Assembly: GCA_900546075.1 (NCBI GenBank)
Contig: URBH01000035.1
Location: 1 to 24,840 of the forward strand
DNA from: an uncultured Eubacteriales bacterium
GTDB taxonomy: Bacteria; Bacillota; Clostridia; Oscillospirales; Oscillospiraceae
DNA length: 24,840 bases
Reading direction: 5' to 3'
The stretch's first letter is position 1. The number at the start of each line of letters is the position of its first letter. This document shows positions 7,999 to 15,651 of the stretch, in pieces. Below the pieces are notes generated by a model that had not been told where the DNA came from, ran no database searches, and worked only from the letters and a program-made list of their open reading frames with translations. A program made the position numbers and the translations under genes.

Positions 7999-8865
7999 TT
8001 AAAGAATCGTTACATATCTCGTCAGTTTTTTCTTCATTCGTTCTGCGGCGGCAACGGCCTGCTCCAGAAAATCCCCGCCGTCGGATTGCGCCTGCTTCCA
8101 GGCACAGGTGATGGTCTCCCCTGCGCATACCACCGCGCCGTGCCCCAGCCTGTCAAAGGCGTAAGAGCAGTTTTTGGCGTTGGCGCTGGGGGAATCATAG
8201 CCGTCCACCAGGAAAAACACCCGGGGATATTTGCCCCGAAGACTGCGGAGGCTTTCGGCGGAGCTGGCCGCCGTCAGAGCGCCGATCCGGGAATAGCCCA
8301 GCTTTCCCACCGCCTCCGGTGCGAACCGGTTTATCAAATCCACCGCCACCGTATGCACCAGCCGGGAACCGCAGAGCAAATCCTGCAATTCCGGTGCGGA
8401 TTTGTTGCCGGTGCGCGCTGCCACGAACAAGTCCCTCTTTCCCTCCCGGCAGCCGGGCAGGAAGGGCTTGATGATATCGCTGCCCAAGTATCCGGAAACA
8501 ACCAATCCGTCACAGGGGTAGCCGCTTTCTCCGCCGAAAAGCGCTTCCGCCGTTATTTGAGCAGCAGTCGGGCTGAGCAGCTCCGGCGCGTCCAGCACCG
8601 TGTAATAGCCCATATTGCGGGCGGCGTTCAGCGTCTGCGCCAGCTCCTGCAATCCTTCGCCGCCCAAAAGGGCAAACGCGCCGAAGCTCAGCCGAACCGC
8701 CGGGACGATTCCCTTCAATCCGCCGAGCAAATCCCGGCAGAATTCTCCGTAACCTACAGCGTCGTGAGCATACCGGGGCGGCAGAGCAGTCAGGGGCAGC
8801 ATCAGCTCCACCATGGAAGGATTCTTCAGCTTCCGAATCTTTTCCTGTAACATATCAATAGACAT
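7999..8865 (-). CDS. OMP decarboxylase-fold protein lacking catalytic residues
   Basis: The 288-residue product matches the shape of type 2 orotidine-5'-phosphate decarboxylase (PyrF): GYLGSDIIKPFLPG (125-138) parallels the family's PYLGSD..KPFL, RTGNKSAPELQDL (151-163) parallels the KTSNPSS...LQDL segment, and strand order agrees throughout. The active site is gone. The family's D-x-K-x-x-D-I motif after the VLDA strand reads VLDAPELLSPTA (90-101), losing the lysine and second aspartate, and the phosphate-binding arginine near the C-terminal NSSR is replaced in VVCAGETITCAW (245-256). It is therefore probably not a decarboxylase; a binding or structural role is possible. The start follows GGAGG by seven bases. 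First of a two-gene unit with the flavoprotein. Confidence 0.7.
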   Translation of the reverse strand: MSIDMLQEKIRKLKNPSMVELMLPLTALPPRYAHDAVGYGEFCRDLLGGLKGIVPAVRLSFGAFALLGGEGLQELAQTLNAARNMGYYTVLDAPELLSPTAAQITAEALFGGESGYPCDGLVVSGYLGSDIIKPFLPGCREGKRDLFVAARTGNKSAPELQDLLCGSRLVHTVAVDLINRFAPEAVGKLGYSRIGALTAASSAESLRSLRGKYPRVFFLVDGYDSPSANAKNCSYAFDRLGHGAVVCAGETITCAWKQAQSDGGDFLEQAVAAAERMKKKLTRYVTIL

Positions 8866-8893
8866 ACTCCCGCCTCCAGCATGTTTTTTGTTT

Positions 8894-8921
8894 ATTGTAT
8901 CACAACTTTTTCCATCTGCAA
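8894..8921 (-). promoter_or_regulatory. Promoter of the PyrF-like/NimA-like gene pair
   Basis: On the minus strand TTGCAG (8916-8921) and TACAAT (8894-8899) are separated by 16 bases, about 25 bases before the ribosome binding site of the PyrF-like gene. Confidence 0.65.
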
Positions 8922-8989
8922 AGATAAAAACCTTCCAGTCCTGATTTTTTTCGTTCTGGGTATACTACCTGTGAAGGGAGGGAGAATTT

Positions 8990-9160
8990 ATGAACGCAAA
9001 AGGATGGATGCTTTCCGCCGGTCTTGGCGCTGCTGCGGGCGCGGTGGCAGTTCTGATGATGCCCAGGCAGAATCCCGTGCGGCGCGTTGCGGCAAAGGCT
9101 GCCAATAAGGCCGAAGACCTTGCCTGGAAGGTCGAGGACAAAATGAACGAGGTTCTTTGA
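8990..9160 (+). CDS. Small membrane protein, YtxH-like
   Basis: A 56-residue product with one predicted membrane helix near the N-terminus (residues 7-24, rich in Ala/Gly/Leu), followed by a basic patch PRQNPVRRVAAK and an amphipathic helix ending AWKVEDKMNEVL. Short anchors followed by a charged helix recall YtxH-type proteins of Firmicutes, but the sequence is too short for firm assignment. The ATG at 8990-8992 is preceded by GGGAGGGAG seven or so bases upstream. A TATACT at 8961-8966 may be its -10 box, without a good -35. It is transcribed away from the PyrF-like gene and ends before a strong hairpin. Confidence 0.7.
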   Translation: MNAKGWMLSAGLGAAAGAVAVLMMPRQNPVRRVAAKAANKAEDLAWKVEDKMNEVL

Positions 9161-9173
9161 CAAGCAAACGCAG

Positions 9174-9205
9174 AACATCCCGGAAGGCTGTCCTTCCGGG
9201 ATGTT
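9174..9205. terminator. Bidirectional hairpin between convergent genes
   Basis: A perfect 14-bp stem, AACATCCCGGAAGG / CCTTCCGGGATGTT, with loop CTGT. It follows the 56-residue plus-strand gene by 13 bases and the minus-strand anti-sigma stop (9209) by three. The T run on either side is short, so termination would depend mainly on the strong stem. Confidence 0.75.
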
Positions 9206-9208
9206 TCC

Positions 9209-10174
9209 TCATAAACCCTTATCCTGCGCTTTCAGCTTTTGCAGACGGATGGCGCACACCGCCGTAAGGAACATCGGTATCAGCAAAATGCAGGCGTTGC
9301 TCACATGCGCCGTGTAGTCGCCGTAAAACTCCACAAACTGCCCGCCGGAAACGACCAGAAGCGACACACACCCGCACCCGGCAAGAGCGGCGCCATGGGT
9401 CAGCCATGGGGCGCCCCGGTGCTTTCTGAAACGGTACGCCAGAATCGCCAAAATAATTGCCATGACCGCGAGAACGACGCAGGAGATCGCCCCGTTGTGA
9501 CTGACATTCAGAAGCGGCTCCTCAGGTGCTTCCACGTCCCCCTCCCCTTTCAGCAGAAGCACCTCCGCCCTGCCATTCTTGGGGCTGATATACCAATAAT
9601 TGTTCCGCGCGGCATCCAGTTCCTGCAATTCTTCCGGCAAAGTGGGGTCACCGTAGCAGCTGTAGGCTGTGGTTCCCCCCGCGTCATCCGGCGTAACATA
9701 AGGGTCAGGGGGCATTTGCTCCCCGAAGTATACCCTGCCCCATGAGCTCCAGCACAGAGTGCCCCTGTTTCCGGCCATGTCGTCCTCACTGCTGATTCCC
9801 TGAATAATGTCCGTATAGTAGATACGGATGCTGCCGTCCTCCATCTTCATGACTTCCTTCACCGCCTGATCTGCGTCCAGCCAGACCGGCGCTTCCCAGA
9901 GGAACGCCGCGCCCAGCACGAGCGTGATCACCAGCATCACAGCCATGGTCACCGCTAAAACCCGGCGGCGCACAATGGCCTTTCTGATCTTTTTCAGTCC
10001 CGGCGCGTCTGTTTCCACCGGAATCGCCTGGGCTTTTTTCAGAATCCCCAGCTGCTTCGCGCATTCGTCGCACCCGCACAGATGCTCGTCCACGAGGGCG
10101 TTGCTCTCTTCGCTGGTCAGATTTTCCGCATACAGCGGGAGCAGATCCCGGATCACATTACAGGATAGTTTCAT
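9209..10174 (-). CDS. Membrane anti-sigma factor with zinc-finger (zf-HC2) domain
   Basis: Predicted to hold the neighbouring ECF sigma factor at the membrane until a signal releases it. The 321-residue product opens with a ZAS-type zinc finger: SCNVIRDLLPLYAENL with H31-x3-C35-x2-C38. A membrane helix follows (72-93), then an extracytoplasmic region of about 135 residues, then three more hydrophobic helices (229-248, 261-277, 292-309). The several C-terminal helices make it larger than single-pass anti-sigma factors. Its ATG overlaps the sigma-factor stop as ATGA, so the pair is translationally coupled and probably made at a fixed ratio. The signal sensed is unknown. Confidence 0.88.
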   Translation of the reverse strand: MKLSCNVIRDLLPLYAENLTSEESNALVDEHLCGCDECAKQLGILKKAQAIPVETDAPGLKKIRKAIVRRRVLAVTMAVMLVITLVLGAAFLWEAPVWLDADQAVKEVMKMEDGSIRIYYTDIIQGISSEDDMAGNRGTLCWSSWGRVYFGEQMPPDPYVTPDDAGGTTAYSCYGDPTLPEELQELDAARNNYWYISPKNGRAEVLLLKGEGDVEAPEEPLLNVSHNGAISCVVLAVMAIILAILAYRFRKHRGAPWLTHGAALAGCGCVSLLVVSGGQFVEFYGDYTAHVSNACILLIPMFLTAVCAIRLQKLKAQDKGL

Positions 10175-10656
10175 ACATATTCCCCCATTTCATCCCGTAT
10201 TTTCTGCCTTGCCCGGTGGTAGGTCACACAGGCCCAGTTTGCCGTGCGTCCGAACAGGCTTCCGATGTCACCAAAGGAAAGCTGCCCGAAGACCCGCAGG
10301 GAGAAAACCTCCTTATAGGGTTCCGGCAGGTCGTGAAGCACCCGGTGAACAGCCATGGCCTGCTGAGCGTCCATGATCTGTTCCTCCACCGCCTGCTTCG
10401 GGTCGCTGATTTCCAGCTCGTCAATGGGCTGGGACGGGCGCTCCTTGCGCAGATGGCTGAGGTAGGCGTTTCTCGCCATGGAGCATAACCAGGTGCGGAC
10501 GTCGCAGTCGCCCCGAAATTTCGGCAGAGCGTTCAACGCCTGAAAGAATACCTGTTCCGTCAGCTCCTCCGCAAGACTTTCGTTATGACTGATTGCCCGC
10601 AGGTACAGCTCCACATCCTGAAAATACGCCCGGTATATTTGTTCAAACTCCGTCAC
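10171..10656 (-). CDS. ECF (sigma-70 family) RNA polymerase sigma factor
   Basis: Group IV sigma factor of 161 residues. Region 2 covers roughly residues 5-72 (YRAYFQDVELYLRAIS; LAEELTEQVFFQALNALPKF; VRTWLCSMARNAYLSHLRK) and region 4 covers the last 60 (LPEPYKEVFSLRVFGQLSFGDIGSLFGRTANWACVTYHRAR). I place the start at the GTG 10654-10656, seven bases after AGGAGG; the in-frame ATG at 10677 would put that site inside the coding sequence. It is coupled to the downstream anti-sigma factor. A promoter resembling those used by ECF factors lies just upstream, suggesting that it activates its own operon. The rest of the regulon cannot be inferred. Confidence 0.92.
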   Translation of the reverse strand: MTEFEQIYRAYFQDVELYLRAISHNESLAEELTEQVFFQALNALPKFRGDCDVRTWLCSMARNAYLSHLRKERPSQPIDELEISDPKQAVEEQIMDAQQAMAVHRVLHDLPEPYKEVFSLRVFGQLSFGDIGSLFGRTANWACVTYHRARQKIRDEMGEYV

Positions 10657-10679
10657 GGCCTCACCTCCTACACCCATTA

Positions 10680-10705
10680 GACGCGGGAATGGGGAAAATC
10701 TTACA
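10680..10705 (-). promoter_or_regulatory. Probable ECF-type, autoregulatory promoter
   Basis: On the minus strand TGTAAG (10700-10705) and CGTCTAA (its CGTC at 10680-10683) are 16 bases apart. This resembles Bacillus SigW/SigX promoters (TGAAAC or TGTAAC, then about 16-17 bases, then CGTA or CGAC) rather than SigA boxes. It lies directly before the ECF sigma gene. Confidence 0.55.
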
Positions 10706-10714
10706 GCATTCGTG

Positions 10715-10745
10715 AAAAAATGGGAGGGGATTTTTCCCCTCCCAT
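10715..10745 (-). terminator. Terminator of the ClpE-like gene
   Basis: A perfect 10-bp stem, ATGGGAGGGG / CCCCTCCCAT (10720-10745), followed on the minus strand by TTTTTTC. It starts four bases after the stop codon of the Clp gene. Confidence 0.92.
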
Positions 10746-10748
10746 ATG

Positions 10749-13025
10749 TCAGGTAATGTCCAGCTTGACGGTCTCTCCCTCCACCCGGATGCGGATGGCG
10801 GAAATGGGATGCTCAAAACTGTCAATGATTGCTTCGGAAATCGGGTCTTCCAGCTCCTTCTGGATGGTGCGGCGGAGATTTCTCGCGCCGTAGGTCACGG
10901 AATAGGCCTTCTTCACCAGCAGGCGGCGCAGATCGTCGTCCCAGGAAAGGGTCAGGCCGCGCCCGGACAGGCTCTCTTGCAGCTCCTTGAGCATGATGTC
11001 CGCGATGCCCAGGAAGTTTTCCTCCGTCAGATGGTTGAAGGTGATAATCTCGTCCACACGGTTGAGAAATTCCGGCCGCAGGAAGCCCTGCAACGCTTTC
11101 AAAGTCTTCTCCTTCACCTTGTCGCCGTCGCTGCGGCCAAAGCCCATGCCGCCCACGCTGCCCTCGGAACCGGCGTTGGAGGTCATGACAATGATGGTGT
11201 TCTCGAAGTTCACCACCCTGCCCTGGGCGTCCGTAATCCGCCCGTCGTCCAGCACCTGAAGCAGAACGTTCAGCACATCCGGGTGCGCCTTTTCGATTTC
11301 GTCAAACAGCACCACGCTGTAGGGACGGCGGCGAATCTTCTCCGTCAGCTGTCCGGCCTCATCATAGCCCACATAGCCGGGAGGCGAACCGATGAGCTTG
11401 GAGACGGTGTGCTTCTCCATATATTCCGACATGTCCAGCCGAATCAGGCTGTCCACATTGTCAAACAGGTCGCTTGCCAGCTGCTTGACCAGCTCCGTCT
11501 TGCCCACGCCGGTGGGGCCGACGAAAATAAAGGACACCGGCCGCTTCTTGGGGGAAATGCCCACCCGGCTGCGGCGGATGGCACGGGACACGGCGTCCAC
11601 CGCCTCGTCCTGACCGACGATGTGGGTTTTCAGGCGGTCGCTCAGCCCCTTGATTTGCTCATACTCCTGCGCCTTGATCTTGGACGCGGGAATCTTCGTC
11701 CACAGCTCGATGATCCGCGCCAGATTTTCCACGGTCACGGCGGGTTTGGGCAGCTTTTCCAGCTCCTCAATTTTCGCCGCCAGCTGCATCAGCTTGCTGC
11801 GAATCAGCGCCAGGCGCTCATAGTCCTGATTCTCCGTATTTTCATTGAGCATCCGCAGCTCCAGCTCGTAATCGTCCCGCTCCTTTTTCAGCTCTGCCAG
11901 CTGGGAGATTTCCTTGCACTGCAAATTCACGTCGGAACAGGCTTCGTCCAGCAGGTCGATGGCCTTGTCAGGCAGAAACCGGTCGGTGATGTAGCGCTCG
12001 GAAAGCACGACGCACTGGTGGGCGATTTCCGGAGAGATCTCCACCCCGTGGAACTCGGCATAGGACTTGGCAATGCCCTGCATGATCTGGCTTGCCTCTG
12101 CGATGGTTGGTTCCGCCACGGTGACGGGCTGGAAACGGCGCTCAAGAGCCGCGTCCTTTTCAATATATTTGCGGTACTCGGCGAAGGTCGTCGCGCCGAT
12201 GACCTGAATTTCGCCCCGGGACAGGGCGGGCTTCAGGATATTGGCGGCGTTCATGCTGCCCTCCGCGTCGCCCGCGCCCACCAGATTGTGAACCTCGTCA
12301 ATGACCAGAATGATGTTGCCGCACTCCTTGATCTCGCCGATCAGGCTCTTCATGCGGCTTTCAAACTGCCCGCGGAACTGGGTGCCTGCCACCAGCGCGG
12401 TGAGATCAAGCAGGAATACCTCCTTGTCCCGCAGCTTATAGGGGACATCCCCCGCCGCGATCCGCTGGGCAAGTCCCTCGGCAATGGCGGTCTTGCCAAC
12501 GCCGGGTTCGCCGATGAGGCAGGGATTGTTCTTCTGACGGCGGTTGAGAATCTGGACGACACGCTCGGTCTCCACATCCCGGCCGATGACCTTATCCAGC
12601 TTGCCCTCCCGGGCGCGGCCGGTCAGATTCATACAATAGCTGTCCAGGAATTTATGCCGTTTGGACTTTTTCTTCTCCTTCGGCTCCCCCTCTTCCTTTC
12701 TGGAAGGACGGGGCTGGGGCGCGGGGGTATTGCCGAAAAGCTGGTTCAGCAGCGGGAACGTGGCGGTCTGGCTGTCGATCTCATCGTCGTCAGAGCTGTC
12801 GCTGTCGTCCTTCTGGCCGAACATGCTGCTCATTTCGTCGCTGAGCATATCCAGATCTTCCTCGGAAATGCCCATCTGCTTCACCGCCTGATCGATCTGG
12901 GGAATTCCCAGACTCCGGGCGCATTTCAGGCAGTAGCCTTCATTCATGGTAACGCCGTTTTCAACCTTGGTAATAAACACCACGGCGATATTTTTCTTAC
13001 ATTTGCTGCACATTTTTGGCTGCAT
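10749..13025 (-). CDS. ClpE-like ATP-dependent Clp protease ATP-binding subunit
   Basis: Hsp100/Clp AAA+ unfoldase of 758 residues that would feed proteins into ClpP. The usual double Clp_N repeat is absent; instead there is an N-terminal zinc finger (C6-x2-C9 and C32-x2-C35) and a charged linker (70-125), the layout of ClpE. NBD1 has Walker A GEPGVGKT (172-179) and Walker B ILVIDEVH (239-246); a short coiled-coil M region covers about 375-425; NBD2 has GPTGVGKT (503-510) and VVLFDEIEKAH (571-581). GGMGFGR (625-631) fits the ClpP-docking loop. The ATG at 13023-13025 follows AGGAG by eight bases. No CtsR or CIRCE operator is visible at its promoter. ClpC is the alternative name. Confidence 0.93.
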   Translation of the reverse strand: MQPKMCSKCKKNIAVVFITKVENGVTMNEGYCLKCARSLGIPQIDQAVKQMGISEEDLDMLSDEMSSMFGQKDDSDSSDDDEIDSQTATFPLLNQLFGNTPAPQPRPSRKEEGEPKEKKKSKRHKFLDSYCMNLTGRAREGKLDKVIGRDVETERVVQILNRRQKNNPCLIGEPGVGKTAIAEGLAQRIAAGDVPYKLRDKEVFLLDLTALVAGTQFRGQFESRMKSLIGEIKECGNIILVIDEVHNLVGAGDAEGSMNAANILKPALSRGEIQVIGATTFAEYRKYIEKDAALERRFQPVTVAEPTIAEASQIMQGIAKSYAEFHGVEISPEIAHQCVVLSERYITDRFLPDKAIDLLDEACSDVNLQCKEISQLAELKKERDDYELELRMLNENTENQDYERLALIRSKLMQLAAKIEELEKLPKPAVTVENLARIIELWTKIPASKIKAQEYEQIKGLSDRLKTHIVGQDEAVDAVSRAIRRSRVGISPKKRPVSFIFVGPTGVGKTELVKQLASDLFDNVDSLIRLDMSEYMEKHTVSKLIGSPPGYVGYDEAGQLTEKIRRRPYSVVLFDEIEKAHPDVLNVLLQVLDDGRITDAQGRVVNFENTIIVMTSNAGSEGSVGGMGFGRSDGDKVKEKTLKALQGFLRPEFLNRVDEIITFNHLTEENFLGIADIMLKELQESLSGRGLTLSWDDDLRRLLVKKAYSVTYGARNLRRTIQKELEDPISEAIIDSFEHPISAIRIRVEGETVKLDIT

Positions 13026-13047
13026 AACGCTCACTCCTTTTCGGTGC

Positions 13048-13056
13048 AGTATAGCA
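13048..13056 (-). promoter_or_regulatory. Extended -10 promoter of the ClpE-like gene
   Basis: On the minus strand TGCTATACT forms an extended -10 element (TATACT at 13048-13053) about 12 bases before the ribosome binding site. The -35 region (around CCTTTT) is poor, which is usual for extended -10 promoters. I see no CtsR-type repeat. Confidence 0.6.
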
Positions 13057-13094
13057 TATTGCGTCTGAAAAAGGTAAAACAAATTATGAACGCA

Positions 13095-14027
13095 TCAGAA
13101 TTGTGCGATATACTCCGGGAACACCTTTTTCAGAACGATAACCTTTTCGATAATTTTGTCCATCAAAGCATCATAGTTGGAATGGTCATCAAAATTCAGC
13201 CCCGGTATTGCGTACTTAATTCTAGACGCCTTCTTATTGTCCAGCCGCACCCACTCCATAGGGAATCCCAGCGCATTTTCAATTTCGTCCTTACGCTCAG
13301 CCAGATAATCAAACAGATTTTTATTGTCGGCAATATAAATCTCAACCGTAACTCTGGAAAGCTTGTTGACCAGATTTATGGAAACGCAAGCTTCACTTGT
13401 ACCAATCGCAACATTGTACCAATGATCGGTGGTCGCATTTCTGATATTGAAGGGCTTGCCCTTCGCCACGACCATCTCGTTGAACCGTGTCCAGAACGTC
13501 AGACGCTCTGACTGAGATTTGTTGATCTCATTGTTGTCGCTGTTTTCTTTGGAATACTTGATAAAACCGTTCGGTTTTTCAATGATTTCAAATTTGGGTG
13601 CCGGAAGGGAATCCCCAATACGGTAGGCGTGAAGCTCGATCAGGAAAAAGCCTATGTCATTTCCCGTATTGTTGTTTAGCCATTCGATTGCGCTTCGGTG
13701 TTCCTCTCTCGCCTGCGTCACGATCCAGACGATCACCTTGGCGTCCAGCCCGGAAGCGTAAGTAATGATTTTTCCCAGATGATCGTGATTGGACGCTTCC
13801 AGCTGATTTTCAATGATGACCTTTGTTCCCGTTGTTTCATCTTTTGCAACAAGGTCGCAGCGGTAAGCGCCTACAAAGACTTCCTTTTTCACATCCGTCA
13901 GGGTAAGCCCAAGAACATCATTGAGCCGTTCTATGCTTTCCGGTCTGGCTAACCAGTTGGAAAAATCGTATTGCTCATGTTTCCACAGATGGCGAACCTC
14001 TACCTCTTCCAGCGAACCAAATTCCAT
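13095..14027 (-). CDS. DUF4268 protein with PD-(D/E)XK nuclease-like N-terminus
   Basis: A 310-residue protein of unknown function. The N-terminal half has the look of a PD-(D/E)XK nuclease core: EVFVGAYRCDLVAKD with D58, then KVIIENQLEASNHDHLGKIITYA with E73-x-Q75 in place of the usual E-x-K, then a strand KVIVWIVTQAREEHRSAIEWL. The C-terminal part (about 170-305) matches the DUF4268 type, with FWTRFNEMV, IYIADNKNLFDYLAERKDEIE and the LDNKKASRI segment. The ATG follows AGGAG by eight bases, 30 bases after truA. The DNA is clearly poorer in G+C than its neighbours (22 of 60 bases at 13321-13380 against 38 of 60 at 15001-15060), which suggests import. Such proteins occur in accessory and defence-like settings, but none is seen here. 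Confidence 0.85.
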   Translation of the reverse strand: MEFGSLEEVEVRHLWKHEQYDFSNWLARPESIERLNDVLGLTLTDVKKEVFVGAYRCDLVAKDETTGTKVIIENQLEASNHDHLGKIITYASGLDAKVIVWIVTQAREEHRSAIEWLNNNTGNDIGFFLIELHAYRIGDSLPAPKFEIIEKPNGFIKYSKENSDNNEINKSQSERLTFWTRFNEMVVAKGKPFNIRNATTDHWYNVAIGTSEACVSINLVNKLSRVTVEIYIADNKNLFDYLAERKDEIENALGFPMEWVRLDNKKASRIKYAIPGLNFDDHSNYDALMDKIIEKVIVLKKVFPEYIAQF

Positions 14028-14057
14028 AAACTACACTCCTGTTTGGCAGAATAACGG

Positions 14058-14837
14058 TTATCTTGTTCCATCGCTTCCGACCTCAAATTGTTCGATTCCG
14101 TCGTCATACCACAGGTGGGTCATGTACAGCCCTCCCGCCGGGACCGTCGGGCCGGCGGCGGTGCGATTGCCGGAGGCCAGAATTTCGCCGATCTCCTCCG
14201 GGCGTATCTTCCCCTCGGCGGCGTAGACCACAGTTCCCGCCATGGCGCGGGCCATGTTGTAAAGGAAGCCGTTGGCGCAGACCTTGAGGGTGACAAGCTC
14301 CCCCTGCCGCTCCACATTGTAATAGTATACGGTGCGGACGGTGGATTTGACATCCGTGCCGACGCTTCTTACGGCGGCAAAATCGTGGGTACCCACAAAC
14401 TGGCTGGCCGCCGCCTGCATCACGTTTTCGTCCAGGTGCCGGGGGTAAAACCAGGCGCGGTTGACATAAAACGGATTCTTAAGGCGGGAATTGTAAATCT
14501 GATAGGTATATTCCTTCCGGGCGCAGGAGCCGATGGCGTTGAAATTCTCGTGAACCTCAAAAGCTTTTGTCACCACGATGTCGCAGGGAAGGTGGGTATT
14601 CAGCGCATAGGGCAGCCGCTCCACCGGGATGGTGGAGGACGTGCGGAAATTCGCCACGTACACCCGTGCGTGTACGCCCGCGTCCGTCCGGCCGCAGCCC
14701 GTCATATGCACCGGATGCCCAACCACCATGGCGGCGGCCTTTTCCATGGTCTCCGCCACGGTGGGCAGATTCTTCTGCACCTGCCAGCCGTGGTAATGGG
14801 TACCGAGATAAGTCAAAAACAGGGCGATATTGCGCAT
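14058..14837 (-). CDS. truA: tRNA pseudouridine(38-40) synthase
   Basis: TruA converts uridines 38-40 of the tRNA anticodon arm to pseudouridine. The 259-residue product has the family's opening RNIALFLTYLGTHYHGWQVQ, the catalytic block GCGRTDAGVHA with the nucleophile aspartate at 52, and a later MARAMAGTVVYAAEGKI. The ATG at 14835-14837 follows AGGG; the TTG 18 bases upstream would lie within the end of ecfT and has no ribosome binding site. It follows ecfT by only seven bases. The ecfA1-ecfA2-ecfT-truA order is the classic Firmicutes arrangement, but rplM and rpsI, which normally come next, are replaced by the DUF4268 gene. Confidence 0.96.
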   Translation of the reverse strand: MRNIALFLTYLGTHYHGWQVQKNLPTVAETMEKAAAMVVGHPVHMTGCGRTDAGVHARVYVANFRTSSTIPVERLPYALNTHLPCDIVVTKAFEVHENFNAIGSCARKEYTYQIYNSRLKNPFYVNRAWFYPRHLDENVMQAAASQFVGTHDFAAVRSVGTDVKSTVRTVYYYNVERQGELVTLKVCANGFLYNMARAMAGTVVYAAEGKIRPEEIGEILASGNRTAAGPTVPAGGLYMTHLWYDDGIEQFEVGSDGTR

Positions 14838-14844
14838 ATTTCCC

Positions 14845-15651
14845 TCACATACCAAACTTTTTCAGAATAATGACCGCCGCCGTCAGCAGCGCCGCCGCGC
14901 CGAATGCGGCAAAGTCGTTACGCTGATAGTGCAGCTGCTTCATCTTGGTTCTCCCCTCGCCGCCCTGATAGCAGCGGCACTCCATGGCGGTGGCCAGCTC
15001 GTCCGCACGGCGGAACGCGCTGATGAACAGCGGCACCAGAATGGGGATCAGTGCCTTTGCCCGCTCCATCAGCTTGCCGCTTTCAAAGTCGGCGCCCCGG
15101 GCTTTCTGGGCGGACATGATCTTGTCCGTCTCCTCGATCAGGGTGGGGATAAAGCGCAGGGCAATGCACATCATCATGGACAGCTCATGGACAGGCACCT
15201 TGATGACCTTCAGCGGATTCATCAGGCTTTCCAGTCCGTCCGTCAGGGAAATGGGCGAGGTGGTGTAGGTCAGCAGGAAGGTGGATGTGACCAGCATCAA
15301 AATGCGCACCAGCATAAAGGCCGCACGTTCCGCGCCGCCGGTGGTAATGGTAATGCCCCAGAAATCCACCAGCACCCTGCCCTCTTTGGTAAAGAACAGG
15401 TTCAGTACGCCGGTGAAAACCAGAATCATCACCAGCGGCTTCATGCCCCGGACGATGGATTTTCCCGGAATGGAAGAAATTTTAATAACCGCCAGCAGGA
15501 ACAGGAGCAGCACACCGTAGGATACCCACCCGGAGGCAACGAAAAGCGTCACCATATAAACGACCAGCACGATGAGCTTCGTTCTGGGGTCGAGGCGGTG
15601 AATGACGGAATTGCCCGGGAAATACTGACCGAGGGTAATGTCTTTAAGCAT
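14845..15651 (-). CDS. ecfT: ECF transporter transmembrane coupling protein
   Basis: EcfT couples the ATPases EcfA1/EcfA2 to exchangeable substrate-binding S-components in group II ECF importers for vitamins and metals. The 268-residue product starts LKDITLGQYFPGNSVIHRLDPRTKL, has about five hydrophobic segments, and carries the two cytoplasmic coupling motifs: QKARGADFESG (182-192) with Ala-Arg-Gly, and ECRCYQGGEGRTK (224-236). Its start overlaps the end of ecfA2 by eight bases. No S-component is encoded in the window, so the substrates are set by genes elsewhere. Confidence 0.95.
   Translation of the reverse strand: MLKDITLGQYFPGNSVIHRLDPRTKLIVLVVYMVTLFVASGWVSYGVLLLFLLAVIKISSIPGKSIVRGMKPLVMILVFTGVLNLFFTKEGRVLVDFWGITITTGGAERAAFMLVRILMLVTSTFLLTYTTSPISLTDGLESLMNPLKVIKVPVHELSMMMCIALRFIPTLIEETDKIMSAQKARGADFESGKLMERAKALIPILVPLFISAFRRADELATAMECRCYQGGEGRTKMKQLHYQRNDFAAFGAAALLTAAVIILKKFGM

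Noticed and set aside
7114..8850. Plus-strand reading frame of 578 codons
   Set aside because: Overlaps the lipoprotein in another frame and runs antisense through two conserved minus-strand genes.
10746..13511. Plus-strand reading frame of 921 codons
   Set aside because: It lies opposite the ClpE-like gene and runs on into the DUF4268 gene, ignoring their boundaries. No ribosome binding site or recognisable motif.
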